Positions 10,651 through 19,528 of a stretch of 64,000 nucleotides of DNA are shown here, one piece after another. Where the stretch lies: positions 126,001 through 190,000 of the forward strand of contig JAEUIC010000023.1 in assembly GCA_016795285.1 (NCBI GenBank), given 5' to 3'. Made by a program: the position numbers and the translations under genes. Within the stretch, counting starts at the first letter, position 1; each line of letters starts with the position of its first letter. The notes under the pieces were generated by a model, which worked only from the letters and a program-made list of their open reading frames with translations, made no database searches and had not been told where the DNA came from. The DNA comes from Planctomycetota bacterium (lineage in GTDB: Bacteria; Planctomycetota; B15-G4; SIAN01).

Positions 10651-13314
10651 GTGTGGCTCGTCTGGTGCGCGCTCGCCTTCATCGTCGTCGTGCCGATCGC
10701 TGCGCTGCTGCTCGCGCGGGCGGCGTGGGACGAGCTGCGCATCGAGCGGCAGCGGGTGAACGCGCTGGCCGCGCGGCTCGCGAAGCTCGAGGCTGCCGCC
10801 GCTGCTCGTGAGACGCCGGCGCCAGCTCCACCAGCGCCGATCGCGCCGATCGCAGCCGTCGCAGCGCCGCCCCCTCCCGAACTCGAACCCGCTCCTGCGC
10901 CCGCGTCCTCGATCGACTTCGTTGAACTCAGCGACAACGTGCCCGCGCCCGCGCGAGCGGCCGCACCTGCAGCCTCCCCCGCGCGCACTTCATCGCCGCA
11001 CGTCCTGCCGAACCCGCGTCGCCGGCCGCGCACGGGCGAGGGGTCGCTCGAACACGCGATCGGCGCGCGCGCTTACGTCTGGGTGGGTGGCATCGCCCTC
11101 GCGCTGGCCGGCTCGTTCTTCGTCAAGTACGCGGTCGACCACTGGGAGTTCGGGCCGGCGCTGCGCTGCACGCTCGCGACCCTCTTCGGCCTCGCGCTGA
11201 TCGCCATCGCCGAGCGCTTCCGCAAGTCGTCGGAGAACATCGCGCAGTCGCTGTCGGGCGCCGGCGTCGCGGTCCTCTACGCCGCGCTCTACGCGGCCGC
11301 GAGCCTCTATCGCTTGATCGATCCGCTGGTCGGGCTGCTGCTGCTCGCGGCGATCACCGGCGGCGCAGTCGCGCTCTCGTTCCGGCACGGCGTCGCCGTC
11401 GCGGTGCTCGGGATGATCGGCGGCTACGCGATGCCGGCGCTGCTCGGCCCCCACGAGCTGCCGGTCGAACTGCGCTTCACCTACCTCGCGGCGCTCCACT
11501 GCGGGCTCTGCTTCACGTCGACGCGCGGGCGACGCCGCGCGCTCGGCGCAATCTCGCTCGGCGCGAGCGCCGTCTGGGCGATCTTCGAGCTGCAACCGAC
11601 GCGCGGCGTCTTCTCGCCGGACACCTTCGTCCTCTTCGTGACCGTGATCGCGTCCGCGTCCTCCGCGTTCGGCCTCTCGGCGGCCCGCAACGACCCGTCG
11701 AGCGACGCCACCGAGCTGCCGATCGAGACGTTCCTCGGCTCCGCGCTCGCGTCCTTCCTGGTCGCCGTCGCGCTCGAGCGCGCCGACTATCCGCCGCACC
11801 TCTGGTGGTCGACGGCGGCGATCGGCATCGGCGGGATGCTCCTCGGTCGGCGACTCGCCGCGGCGACGCCGATCCCGTGGATGACGGCCGCGGCGGGCGC
11901 CTTCTCCGCGGCGCTCTTCGCGCTCGACCGGAAGGGCGACAGCGCGGTGCGGTGGATCGTCCTCGGCGGCGCGCTGCTCCACGGCGTCGGCGGATCGCTC
12001 GCATCGTTCGGCGCACGAAGGCCCCGCGACCTCGCCTGGATCGCGGCGTGCTCGACCGCGGCGTTCCTCGGCATCGCCTGGTGGACCGACGCGCCGGCGG
12101 TTCCGTGGCTGCCGTGGTGGGCGGTCGTGCTGCTCTTCGGTGCGGCGCACGCCGCATTCGCGCGTGCCCGCCTGTTGCGAAGAGCCGAGCCGCTCGCGCG
12201 CGCCGCAGCCGTGCCGCATGTCGTCGCGGCGGCGGCGTCGCTCGGCGCGGCGGCGGCCATGGCGTTCGACGACGAGCCGGTCGCGGTCGCCTTCGCGCTG
12301 CTCGCGCCGCTGCTGGTCGCCGCCGCACGACGCCTCGATCTCGCCGAGCTGCACCATGTCGCGGCGGTGGCTGCCGCGATCGGGTTCCTGCGCACGCTGC
12401 TGTGGGACAACCCGGCGGCGCGGCTGGTGCGCGGCGATGCGCCCCACTGGCCTTGGGTGGGCGCGACCGTCGGCGTGCCGATCGCGGCGTTCGTCGCAGC
12501 GGCGCTCCTGCTGCGCGACGACGAGGCGCGCCATCCGAAGCGCCGCTACGTGCTGGCCGCGTCGCGCCTCGCCGTCCTGCTGGTCGGGCTCCTCTGTCGC
12601 TACGGCACGGATGGCGACGACCTCGCCACGTTCGATGCAACGGGAGCGGGCGTGCTGACGGCGGCGTGGTTGGCGCTGGCGATCGGGTTCGCCGAGTTCG
12701 TCCGGCGCGCGCCGGCGTTGATGCCGCGGGTCGCCGGCTTGGGCACGGCGCTGCTGGCGCTCGGTGCGCTGCTCTTCGCGCTTCAGGCGGGCGCGAGCCC
12801 GTTCGATCCGCACGCCGGGCTTGGCGACACGCCGATCGCCAACCCGCTGCTGCTCCAGTACGCGCTGCCAGCCCTGCTGCTCTGGATCTTGGCGCACCGC
12901 TGGCGGGCGTCGGGTCAGGAGAGCGCGGCGGTCGGGGCCGCCGCGGCCGCGACGCTGATCGGCTGGTGGTGGGCGACGGTCACGACGCGCCACGCCTTCG
13001 TAGGGGCGCCGCTCGGCGATGCGTTCCCGGCCGGCCGCGAGCTCTACGCCTACTCGGTGGTCTGGATCGCCTACGCGGTGGCGCTGCTCGTCGCCGCCGT
13101 CCGTGTCCGCAGCCGCGCCATTCGCGCGGCCTCCGCGGTCGTCATGCTCGCCGCGGTCTTGAAGGTCTTCCTCGTCGACGCGGCCGACCTGCGCGACTTG
13201 TGGCGCGTCGCGTCGTTCCTCGGGCTCGGGATCGTGCTGATCGTGCTGGCGCGGGTGTACCAGCGGATCGACCTGGGGCGTGACGAACCGGACGCACCGA
13301 CCGCGCCGGACTGA
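10651..13314 (+). CDS. DUF2339 polytopic membrane protein
   Basis: The protein is 887 residues from GTG at 10651, with AGGGGG upstream. It starts with a membrane helix (LVWCALAFIVVVPIAALLLA). A short coiled coil (DELRIERQRVNALAARLAKL) and a Pro/Ala-rich linker (about 55-125) follow. More than 20 hydrophobic helices run to the C-terminus. The conserved DUF2339 opening is visible at GARAYVWVGGIALALAGSFF and KSSENIAQSLSGAGVAVLYA. Family members are inner-membrane proteins of unknown biochemical role. It ends at a strong hairpin between convergent genes and stands as a single-gene unit. Confidence 0.9.
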   Translation: MWLVWCALAFIVVVPIAALLLARAAWDELRIERQRVNALAARLAKLEAAAAARETPAPAPPAPIAPIAAVAAPPPPELEPAPAPASSIDFVELSDNVPAPARAAAPAASPARTSSPHVLPNPRRRPRTGEGSLEHAIGARAYVWVGGIALALAGSFFVKYAVDHWEFGPALRCTLATLFGLALIAIAERFRKSSENIAQSLSGAGVAVLYAALYAAASLYRLIDPLVGLLLLAAITGGAVALSFRHGVAVAVLGMIGGYAMPALLGPHELPVELRFTYLAALHCGLCFTSTRGRRRALGAISLGASAVWAIFELQPTRGVFSPDTFVLFVTVIASASSAFGLSAARNDPSSDATELPIETFLGSALASFLVAVALERADYPPHLWWSTAAIGIGGMLLGRRLAAATPIPWMTAAAGAFSAALFALDRKGDSAVRWIVLGGALLHGVGGSLASFGARRPRDLAWIAACSTAAFLGIAWWTDAPAVPWLPWWAVVLLFGAAHAAFARARLLRRAEPLARAAAVPHVVAAAASLGAAAAMAFDDEPVAVAFALLAPLLVAAARRLDLAELHHVAAVAAAIGFLRTLLWDNPAARLVRGDAPHWPWVGATVGVPIAAFVAAALLLRDDEARHPKRRYVLAASRLAVLLVGLLCRYGTDGDDLATFDATGAGVLTAAWLALAIGFAEFVRRAPALMPRVAGLGTALLALGALLFALQAGASPFDPHAGLGDTPIANPLLLQYALPALLLWILAHRWRASGQESAAVGAAAAATLIGWWWATVTTRHAFVGAPLGDAFPAGRELYAYSVVWIAYAVALLVAAVRVRSRAIRAASAVVMLAAVLKVFLVDAADLRDLWRVASFLGLGIVLIVLARVYQRIDLGRDEPDAPTAPD

Positions 13315-13334
13315 AGCGCGACGCAACGGAACGG

Positions 13335-13369
13335 CGCCGCCCGCCGGAGCTTCCTCGCGGCGGGCGGCG
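13335..13369. terminator. 12-bp-stem hairpin between convergent genes
   Basis: CGCCGCCCGCCG at 13335-13346 pairs perfectly with CGGCGGGCGGCG at 13358-13369 around an 11-base loop. It lies between the DUF2339 stop (13314) and the LamG gene stop (13413), so a shared bidirectional terminator is likely. A short direct repeat containing CGCGAACTCAGCGAC follows at about 13370-13400. Confidence 0.6.
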
Positions 13370-13412
13370 ACTCGCGAACTCAGCGACGCGCGAACTCAGC
13401 GACTCGCGCCGC

Positions 13413-15212
13413 TCACGGCTTCCCGGCGCCGCGGTCCTGGAAGATCTTCTGGATCTGCGCTCCGTTCAGCGCCTGCTTGAAGAGCGTGACCTCGTCGATC
13501 TCGCCCTTCAGCGAGCCCGACTCGCCGTAGGTCGGATGGCGTCCGATCAGGAGCGGCCGGCTGTTGTTCAGGTTGCCGAGCACCGCCGGGGAGATCGCGA
13601 TGGGCAGGCCGACCTGCGCGCCGTCGACGAAGAAGAGGAGCTTGTTGAAGTTGGGGCTCGAGGCGTCGCGATCGACGACCACGGCGAGGTGGTGGAAGAG
13701 GCCGTCGGCGACGAAGCCGGCCGGGCTCGGCGCGGTGCCGACGTTCCACCAGGTGTTGTTCGCGGCGATCTGGAACGAGAGGTAGCCGTTGAAGAGGTAG
13801 AGGTGGTAGCCGGCCAGCGCAGTCGGGCCCGAGAAGACGCGCTTGTCGACGATGTCGCGCACGGCGCGCGTGTCGCAGGTGCGCACCCAGCATTCGAGCG
13901 TGAAGCTGCCGGTGCCGACGTTCAGCGACGGCGAGCTCGGCACGCGGACGCCGTCGCCGAAGTCGTCGAAGACCAGCCCGTTCTTCACCATCCCCTCCTC
14001 GCGAGCGGCGGGGATCCACGGCGTGAAGAAGCCGGTGTTGTTGTTGCCCGACGAGTCGAGCACGGTCGCGCCGAGCTCGTCGAAGCGCCACCAGGCGTCG
14101 GGCTTCGGCGACGGCTGGCGCGCGACCTGCTGCACGAGGAAGGAGACCACGCGGCTCCCCTTCGGGTCGGCGACGAAGACGCGCTCGCTGCAGCGCGGGG
14201 CCGTGACGGTCGGCAGCTTGTCGAAGAAGCGGGCGAACTCGACGCGGACCGGGGCGCTCAAGAAGCCGGGGCCGCTCGGATCGGTCTGGCCGTCGACGCT
14301 GTTGCCGAAGCCGTTGCCCGCGTAGCACGACGGGAAGAAGAAGCGGTCGGCGAACTGGCTCACCGCCGGCCCGGGCGGGTCGAGCGCCCAGAGCCGCTCG
14401 CTCTGGTCGTGCGCATCGATGCTCAGCGATCCGATCAGCGGCGCGCCCAACGAGCGGTTGAAGAAGTCGGTGCCGTTGCGGTTCGACGCCATCAGCGTGC
14501 CCGACTGGTCGACCACCAGCACGAGGTCGCTCTCGGTCACGGTGACGTCGGCGGGGATCGGGTTGTAGGGGAGGAACGCGGCGTTCGCGGAGATGAACTG
14601 GACGCTGATCCAGTTGGCGAACTGGCTCACGCCGTAGCGGAACGTGGTGCCGAGCCCGGCGTCGGCGACGTAGACGTCACCGTGCTTGTCGACCGCCAGC
14701 GCGACGATGTCCTTCCAGCCGATCGGATCCTGGCTCCAGATGCCGGGCGTGCCGGTGCTGTCGAAGGTGCGCAGCGTCCATTGCGACGTGTTCATGTCCT
14801 GCGTCGCCAAGTAGACGTAGCCGAAGGTCGGCGAGGTGGTGTTGTCGTCGAGCGCGACGGCGGTGACGCGCGTCGTCCCGTTCGGATCGCTGAACCAGAC
14901 CGCGGGCACCTGGCTCACCAGGTCGCCGGTCGAGTCGAGCGTGTAGCGGTGCAGCTCGTTCGTCGCGGCGTCGACGACGAAGAGGTAGTGGTTCAGCCAG
15001 TTGACGTTGACGCCGATCGGCGCGCTCACGGCCAGATCGATCGGCTGGAAGGTGAGCCCGGTGCCGAAGACGTCGTACTGGTACGGGTAGTTCTCGACCG
15101 CGCTGGGTGCCGCGGCCGCCGCCGCGACGGCCGCCGATGCGCCGAGGGTCAACGCGCCGACGGCCAACGCGGCGCTCGCGACGAATCCGGTGAACAGGTT
15201 CTGCAACTTCAT
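13413..15212 (-). CDS. Secreted beta-propeller plus LamG-domain protein
   Basis: The protein is 599 residues with a clear signal peptide (MKLQNLFTGFVASAALAVGA ... AVAAAAAA). Residues about 45-380 read like an NHL/SMP-30-type propeller with repeated PIDLAV, VTAVALDD and ALAVDKHGDVYVAD units. Residues about 385-599 are a LamG/concanavalin-like domain (WWRFDELGATVLDSSGNNNT, FTLECWVRTCD, LKGEIDEVTLFKQALNGAQI). Such LamG tails usually bind polysaccharide or protein on the cell surface. GGAG lies upstream of the ATG. It is in the same direction as phzF but separated by 171 bases. The ligand is unknown. Confidence 0.85.
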   Translation of the reverse strand: MKLQNLFTGFVASAALAVGALTLGASAAVAAAAAAPSAVENYPYQYDVFGTGLTFQPIDLAVSAPIGVNVNWLNHYLFVVDAATNELHRYTLDSTGDLVSQVPAVWFSDPNGTTRVTAVALDDNTTSPTFGYVYLATQDMNTSQWTLRTFDSTGTPGIWSQDPIGWKDIVALAVDKHGDVYVADAGLGTTFRYGVSQFANWISVQFISANAAFLPYNPIPADVTVTESDLVLVVDQSGTLMASNRNGTDFFNRSLGAPLIGSLSIDAHDQSERLWALDPPGPAVSQFADRFFFPSCYAGNGFGNSVDGQTDPSGPGFLSAPVRVEFARFFDKLPTVTAPRCSERVFVADPKGSRVVSFLVQQVARQPSPKPDAWWRFDELGATVLDSSGNNNTGFFTPWIPAAREEGMVKNGLVFDDFGDGVRVPSSPSLNVGTGSFTLECWVRTCDTRAVRDIVDKRVFSGPTALAGYHLYLFNGYLSFQIAANNTWWNVGTAPSPAGFVADGLFHHLAVVVDRDASSPNFNKLLFFVDGAQVGLPIAISPAVLGNLNNSRPLLIGRHPTYGESGSLKGEIDEVTLFKQALNGAQIQKIFQDRGAGKP

Positions 15213-15383
15213 GTCCGGTGCTCCACTTCCAGGGGGGCAGGACGCCGATCGCGTCCGCCACTCCGGGGAATGGCGAAACCGGTCGCAAGGTGCCGCAGCG
15301 CTTCGGGTGGAGGGGGCGACGCGCGCAGACGATGTGCTGGGCGCCCTGTCACCGCCTCTCGCCGTCGCGCGGGCGGTTCGCCG

Positions 15384-16208
15384 TTACGCGAGCAGCTCGC
15401 CCTTCACGGTCGTAATCGCCCGGCCGCGCAGCAGGACGCGCGCGCCGGCGAGCTCGACGCCGACGGTGCCGCCCCGTTCGCTGGCTTGGTAGCCGGTCAG
15501 CGTCGAGCGGCCGAGGCGCGCGGCCCAGTGGGGAGCGAGCGCGCAGTGGGCGGAGCCGGTGACCGGGTCTTCGGGGACGCCGTCCGCGGGGGCGAAGAAG
15601 CGCGAGAGGAAGTCGATCGGGCCTGGGCCCGCGGCGGCGCAGGTGACGATGACGCCGCGCCGCGGGAGTGCCGCCAGCAACGCGAAGTCGGGCTCGAGCG
15701 CGCGGAGCGTCGCCTCGCCGCCGGGCGCGGAGAGTTCGACCAGCCAGTCCAACCGATTGCGGCCGACGAAGCGCGGCGGGGCGGCGAGTCGCAGCGCCGG
15801 CAGCAGCGCCGCGGGCGGCGCCTCCTCGCGCGCCACTTCGGCCGGAAAGTCGAGTTCGATCACGTCGCCCGCGATCCGCCGCGCGGTCAGCTCGCCGCTG
15901 CGGGTGAGGAAGCGAGCGGTGGCGGTCGGAGCGAGCCGGCCGCTCGCCCAGAGCACATGGGCGGCGGCCAGCGTGGCATGGCCGCAGAGCTCCTCCTCGA
16001 CGGTCGGCGTGAACCAGCGCAGCCGCCACGCGCCGTCACCGCGGCTCGACTCCGGGTGGACGAAGGCGGTCTCCGCGTGGTTCACCTCGCGCGCGACGAG
16101 CTGCATCCAGCGCGGGTCGGCCGGTCCCTCGAGCAGCACGACGCCGGCCGGATTGCCGCGGAACGGAGCCTCGGCGAACGCGTCCACCACGAAGAGCGGC
16201 AGCGCCAT
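15384..16208 (-). CDS. PhzF-family isomerase/epimerase-like protein
   Basis: The protein is 274 residues from the ATG at 16208; a GGAGG site sits 7-8 bases before it. PhzF-family signatures are clear: FRGNPAGVVLL near the N-terminus, NHAETAFV with the catalytic-type Glu46, CGHATLAAAHVLW, and the second-half partner EDPVTGSAHCALAPHW. The fold is two diaminopimelate-epimerase-like lobes with one acidic catalytic residue. True PhzF acts in phenazine synthesis. No other phenazine gene is here, so this is a general PhzF-like enzyme with unknown cytoplasmic substrate. The upstream gene ends 57 bases away on the same strand. Confidence 0.93.
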   Translation of the reverse strand: MALPLFVVDAFAEAPFRGNPAGVVLLEGPADPRWMQLVAREVNHAETAFVHPESSRGDGAWRLRWFTPTVEEELCGHATLAAAHVLWASGRLAPTATARFLTRSGELTARRIAGDVIELDFPAEVAREEAPPAALLPALRLAAPPRFVGRNRLDWLVELSAPGGEATLRALEPDFALLAALPRRGVIVTCAAAGPGPIDFLSRFFAPADGVPEDPVTGSAHCALAPHWAARLGRSTLTGYQASERGGTVGVELAGARVLLRGRAITTVKGELLA

Positions 16209-16264
16209 CGCGGATCCTCCCCGGAGCTTCTCCTCGAGCGAGGGGTTGCGCGGTGCCGCGCCGC

Positions 16265-17089
16265 TCAGCTCGGCTCGTCGTCCTCGTCGTCGTCGTGGCC
16301 GCCACCGCCCGGGCTGGCCGCGCCACTCGTGGCGCCCTCGGCCGCGCGCGGGGTGCCGCCGTCGCCGTTCGCGCCAGCGGGGCCGCGGTCGTTGGGCGCG
16401 GCCTCGCCGCCACCGCTGCGACCGCCGCCGAGCTTCGCCAGCAGCTCCTGCACCTGCGGGTGGTCGCGGTTCAGCGCGACGGCGGTGACCGGGTACTGCG
16501 GCATGCGCGGGTTCTCGACCTTGCCGGTCACCAGCAGGCCGGCGTCGATGGCGCGGTTGATCTGGATCTGCGCCTCGTTCTGCACCACGCCCCACGGGAT
16601 GTGGCGCGGCAGCAGCTGATCGCGCAGGTACTTGAGGGCGAGGAACTTGAACGCCGGGTCCGACTCCGCGTGGGCGACCACGCCGACCACGTCGCGCAGC
16701 GCCTGCTCGGGATCGGGCGGCGTGAACTCCGGCTCGCGTCGAGCGGCGCGCTCCTGGCGCGGGGCGTGCTCGAAGCGCGGCCGCTCGTCGAAGTTGCGAC
16801 GGTCGTCACGGCGCTCGTCGCGCGGGCCGGCGTCGTCGCGGGCCGGCTCGAAGGTGAGGTGGACCTCGCCGTTGCTCGGGTCCCAGCCGGTGTCGCGCTG
16901 CCAGTCGTCGGGGCGCGCATGGTCGGTGTAGGGGCGCAGCTCGACATGGGCCGCGAAGCCGCGCGGCGGCGCGATCAGCGTCAACGCCTCGAGGACGGGG
17001 GGCAGCGCACCGGCGCCATGGAGTTCGCGGACCTTCATCAGGGCCAGCGCGAGCGCTCGCTCGTAGCCGGCCAGGGCGTCTGGATGCAC
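16265..17089 (-). CDS. Unknown soluble protein with acidic disordered tail
   Basis: The protein is 274 residues from GTG at 17089, supported by GGAG five to six bases upstream. I do not recognise the family. The N-terminal 80 residues are helical then beta-rich (VELRPYTDHARPDDWQRDTG). A charged Arg/Asp/Glu linker follows (about 85-120). Residues about 125-210 look like a compact helical or winged-helix domain (ALKYLRDQLLPRHIPWGVVQ, AQIQINRAIDAGLLVTGKV). The last 50 residues are Gly/Ala-rich and end in GGHDDDEDDEPS. There is no signal peptide or membrane segment. It precedes phzF. A nucleic-acid-binding role is possible but not shown. Confidence 0.75.
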   Translation of the reverse strand: MHPDALAGYERALALALMKVRELHGAGALPPVLEALTLIAPPRGFAAHVELRPYTDHARPDDWQRDTGWDPSNGEVHLTFEPARDDAGPRDERRDDRRNFDERPRFEHAPRQERAARREPEFTPPDPEQALRDVVGVVAHAESDPAFKFLALKYLRDQLLPRHIPWGVVQNEAQIQINRAIDAGLLVTGKVENPRMPQYPVTAVALNRDHPQVQELLAKLGGGRSGGGEAAPNDRGPAGANGDGGTPRAAEGATSGAASPGGGGHDDDEDDEPS

Positions 17090-17572
17090 GTTCGCTCCGA
17101 TATCGAAGAAGAGAGGACGATCGCAGGAGAGAGCAAGAGCGGGACAACATCCGCGGCGCCAGCGCGCGCTGCGGCCGCGCCCTGCAGCGGGCGCACGCTC
17201 CGTCGGGAGCTCGTTCCGAGGGAACTCTTAGTACGCCCGCGCGCCAAAAGGAAGGCGCGCATGGCCGCGTGAAGAGCTGCGGTGCGCGCGCGGCGCGCGC
17301 GCGGCGTGGGCGCCGGCCGTCGGGGCGCCACGAAAAGAACGCCCGAGCAGCCGCAGGGTGTCGGCAGCTCGGGCGTTCAGAGGCGACCGGAGTCAGGCGG
17401 TCCGGTCGACGCAAGGTGAGGAGGGAACGGCTCCGGTCGAGGTCGGGCAGGGCCAACGACCGGCCAGACCGTGAGTGTCGCCCCGCCCTCGTTTGGTTGC
17501 CGCGGCTTGGTCGCCGCGTGGGTTGCCGCCGCGGCGCCTCCGCGGGCCGCGGCGCCTCGGACTCTCCGACTC
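17090..17572. other. 483-base intergenic region with two hairpins
   Basis: This gap lies between the 3' end of the PDZ gene and the 5' end of the unknown gene at 16265-17089, both on the minus strand. I see no credible reading frame. It holds a 7-bp stem hairpin at 17239-17260 (GCGCGCC/GGCGCGC), probably in the leader of the downstream gene, and the stronger 11-bp hairpin at 17338-17377. The stretch 17280-17330 is almost pure G/C alternation. Confidence 0.6.
17338..17377 (-). terminator. 11-bp-stem hairpin downstream of the PDZ gene
   Basis: AACGCCCGAGC (17338-17348) is exactly complementary to GCTCGGGCGTT (17367-17377), with an 18-base loop. Read on the minus strand the stem is followed by CTTTTCG, a short T-run. 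That fits a rho-independent terminator for the PDZ gene. Confidence 0.65.
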
Positions 17573-18772
17573 TCAGAGATCGAGCCGCACCCCCTTGCGC
17601 AGGACCGTCACCACGGCGTCCTCGGCGGCGCCCTTCTCCTTGCCGAGCGCCGCCTGCACGTCGGCCACGCCGCGGATCGTGCGCCCGTTCACCTCGAGGA
17701 TCAGGTCGTTGCGCCGCACGCCGAGCTGTTCGGCGGCGCTGCCCGCCACCACCTCGACGACGCGCAGCCCGACCCCCTCCTCGAGTTCGAGGTACTCGGC
17801 GACGGCCGGATGGAGCGGCTCCACCTGCACGCCGAGGCGCGGGCCCGCGGGGACGACGGCCTCGCGCTCGACGAGTTCGCGGCCCGGGTCGAGCCGCTCG
17901 AGGCGCGGGCGGGCGGTCTGCGGCCGCTCGGCGCGGGGGGCCGGCGGCAGGCGCGAGCGCGTCTGCAGCTGCATCGCCCCGAATCCTTCGAAGAGCTCGG
18001 CGTGGTCGGCGCGCAGCTGCTCGAGGGAGTCGGCTTCGTAGCGCTCCTGCTTGCCGTCGCGTTCCACCTCGGCCACTGCGCGGCCGTCCGCCTCGACGCG
18101 GATCGTCACCTTCTCGCGCACGCCGTCGACATCGCTGCTGCGCGACATCACGCTGCCGGGGCTGAGCTGCAACTGACCGCCGCCGCCGGCGCCCTCGCCG
18201 AAGTCGAAGCGCAGGGTCGGCCCGAAGCCCTCGCCGAAGCCCTCGCCGAAGTGCTGCCCGAACTCCTGATGGAGCGACTCGAGCCGCCGCATCATCTGCT
18301 GGTGGAGCTCCTCGAGCCGACCCGAGTCGAACGGCACCGGCGGCGTCCCGAGGCTGCGACGCACCGAGCGGCGCGGGCCGCCGCTCGACTCGCCGCCCGC
18401 CGCCGCGCCCTCCTCCTGCGCCTCGCCCGAATCGCGCAGCCACCCGCGCGCGCCGCCCACCGAATCGAGGGCCCGGCCGCGCGCCGCGCGCTGGTCGTCG
18501 AGGCGATCGAGCAGCAGCGTCGCGTTGAAGCGCAGCTCGGGATCGTCGCTCTTCGCCGCCTTCTCCAGGTCGGCGCGCGCCGCCTCGCCGCGCTTCTCGA
18601 GCGCCTCGAAGGCCGCCTTGCGCACGTCGGCATCGGCGCTGCCGAGCTGCCGCACCTGCGCCGGAAGGTCGTCGCCCTTCGCGGCCGCCGGCTTCTCGTC
18701 GATCCAGGGCGAGGCCAGCGGCAACGCGGTCACGCCCATCAACACCAGCGCATTCGTCCAGCTCTGCTTCAT
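17573..18772 (-). CDS. Exported HEAT-like plus PDZ-domain protein
   Basis: The protein is 399 residues from the ATG at 18772, with GGAGGG six bases upstream. The N-terminal hydrophobic stretch (NALVLMGVTALPLASPW) is a signal peptide or anchor. Residues about 35-95 resemble HEAT-like repeats (VRQLGSADADVRKAAFEALE). A long Gly/Gln/Glu-rich middle includes repeated FGEGFGEGFG. The C-terminal 90 residues form a PDZ domain (RLGVQVEP ... VVAGSAAEQLGVRRNDLIL ... EVNGRTIRGVADVQAALG). There is no protease triad, so this is a peptide-binding adaptor rather than a DegP-type enzyme. The regulator gene upstream ends 52 bases away on the same strand and may share its transcript. Confidence 0.85.
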   Translation of the reverse strand: MKQSWTNALVLMGVTALPLASPWIDEKPAAAKGDDLPAQVRQLGSADADVRKAAFEALEKRGEAARADLEKAAKSDDPELRFNATLLLDRLDDQRAARGRALDSVGGARGWLRDSGEAQEEGAAAGGESSGGPRRSVRRSLGTPPVPFDSGRLEELHQQMMRRLESLHQEFGQHFGEGFGEGFGPTLRFDFGEGAGGGGQLQLSPGSVMSRSSDVDGVREKVTIRVEADGRAVAEVERDGKQERYEADSLEQLRADHAELFEGFGAMQLQTRSRLPPAPRAERPQTARPRLERLDPGRELVEREAVVPAGPRLGVQVEPLHPAVAEYLELEEGVGLRVVEVVAGSAAEQLGVRRNDLILEVNGRTIRGVADVQAALGKEKGAAEDAVVTVLRKGVRLDL

Positions 18773-18824
18773 GTCGTGCCCTCCATCGCGCGGCGCGCCA
18801 TCCCGGTCGGCGCCGCGGCAAGAG

Positions 18825-19502
18825 CTACGACGAAGAGCCAGCGCTGTTGGAGTGGCCGAGATGGCCGTTCTGCGAGGGGAATGGGGCGTCGAAGGGCGGG
18901 AAGAGCGGGGCGGCGCGAGGGGGCGGCGTCGAGGCGGGGCGGTCGGCGGAGCGGGGCGAGGTGGTGCCGTTCAGAGGGGGATTCGGCGAAGGGTCGGCGC
19001 TGGCCGCGGAACCATTCTCGGCGCTGCCGTTCGAGGCCGCTGATTTGGGGTCGGAGGCGTCGGGGGCCACCGGCTCGCAGGCCGTCCACTCGAGGCGGTA
19101 GCCGACGCGATAGACGGTCATCAGGTGGTGGGGCGCCGCCGGATTGTCCTCGAGCTTGCGCCGCAGCCGCGTGATGTGGGTGTCGAGCGTCCGCGAACTG
19201 CGCGCGGCGAGGTTCCAGAGCGCGCGCAGGATCTCCTCGCGCGGCACCGTGGCCGGCGCGTGCGCGGCGAGCAGGCGCAGGATCGCGACCTCGGTGCGCG
19301 TGAGCCGGCCCGAACCGATGAGCCGCGCGTCCGGCGCCGAGGCCGGCCACGGGTCGAAGCAGCGCGCGACCAAGTCGACGCGCCGACGGCCGAGGATCAG
19401 GACGGGAGGGATGTGGGGTGTCGCCACGAGAGTGTCCTCGCGGTAGAGCCCCCGTTTCTTTGCGGTTGTCACGAAGTAGTGAGTGTCGGCAACCGCGGTC
19501 AC
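18825..19502 (-). CDS. OmpR/PhoB-type winged-helix regulator lacking a receiver domain
   Basis: The protein is up to 225 residues. Residues about 65-142 are a canonical trans_reg_C winged helix: RLTRTEVAILRLLAAHAP, PREEILRALWN, SRTLDTHITRLRRKLEDNP and HHLMTVYRVGYRLEW. There is no receiver domain ahead of it; only about 60 residues precede the DNA-binding fold. The C-terminal 80 residues are Ser/Pro/Asn-rich and look disordered. The GTG at 19502 has no clear ribosome-binding site; an in-frame GTG at 19427 has GAGG eight bases upstream and may be the real start. It follows the Kef-type antiporter by 26 bases, so the two are probably one operon. How it is activated without phosphorylation is unknown. 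Confidence 0.85.
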   Translation of the reverse strand: MTAVADTHYFVTTAKKRGLYREDTLVATPHIPPVLILGRRRVDLVARCFDPWPASAPDARLIGSGRLTRTEVAILRLLAAHAPATVPREEILRALWNLAARSSRTLDTHITRLRRKLEDNPAAPHHLMTVYRVGYRLEWTACEPVAPDASDPKSAASNGSAENGSAASADPSPNPPLNGTTSPRSADRPASTPPPRAAPLFPPFDAPFPSQNGHLGHSNSAGSSS

Positions 19503-19528
19503 AAGTCAGGTCGAGTTCGAGTCGTCGG

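Noticed and set aside
11513..12640. Arg/Pro-rich antisense frames over the DUF2339 gene
   Set aside because: They have no motifs, no ribosome-binding sites and shadow-type composition.
15384..16208. PhzF as evidence for a phenazine cluster
   Set aside because: No phzA/B/D/E/G-like gene is nearby, and PhzF-like proteins are widespread outside phenazine synthesis.
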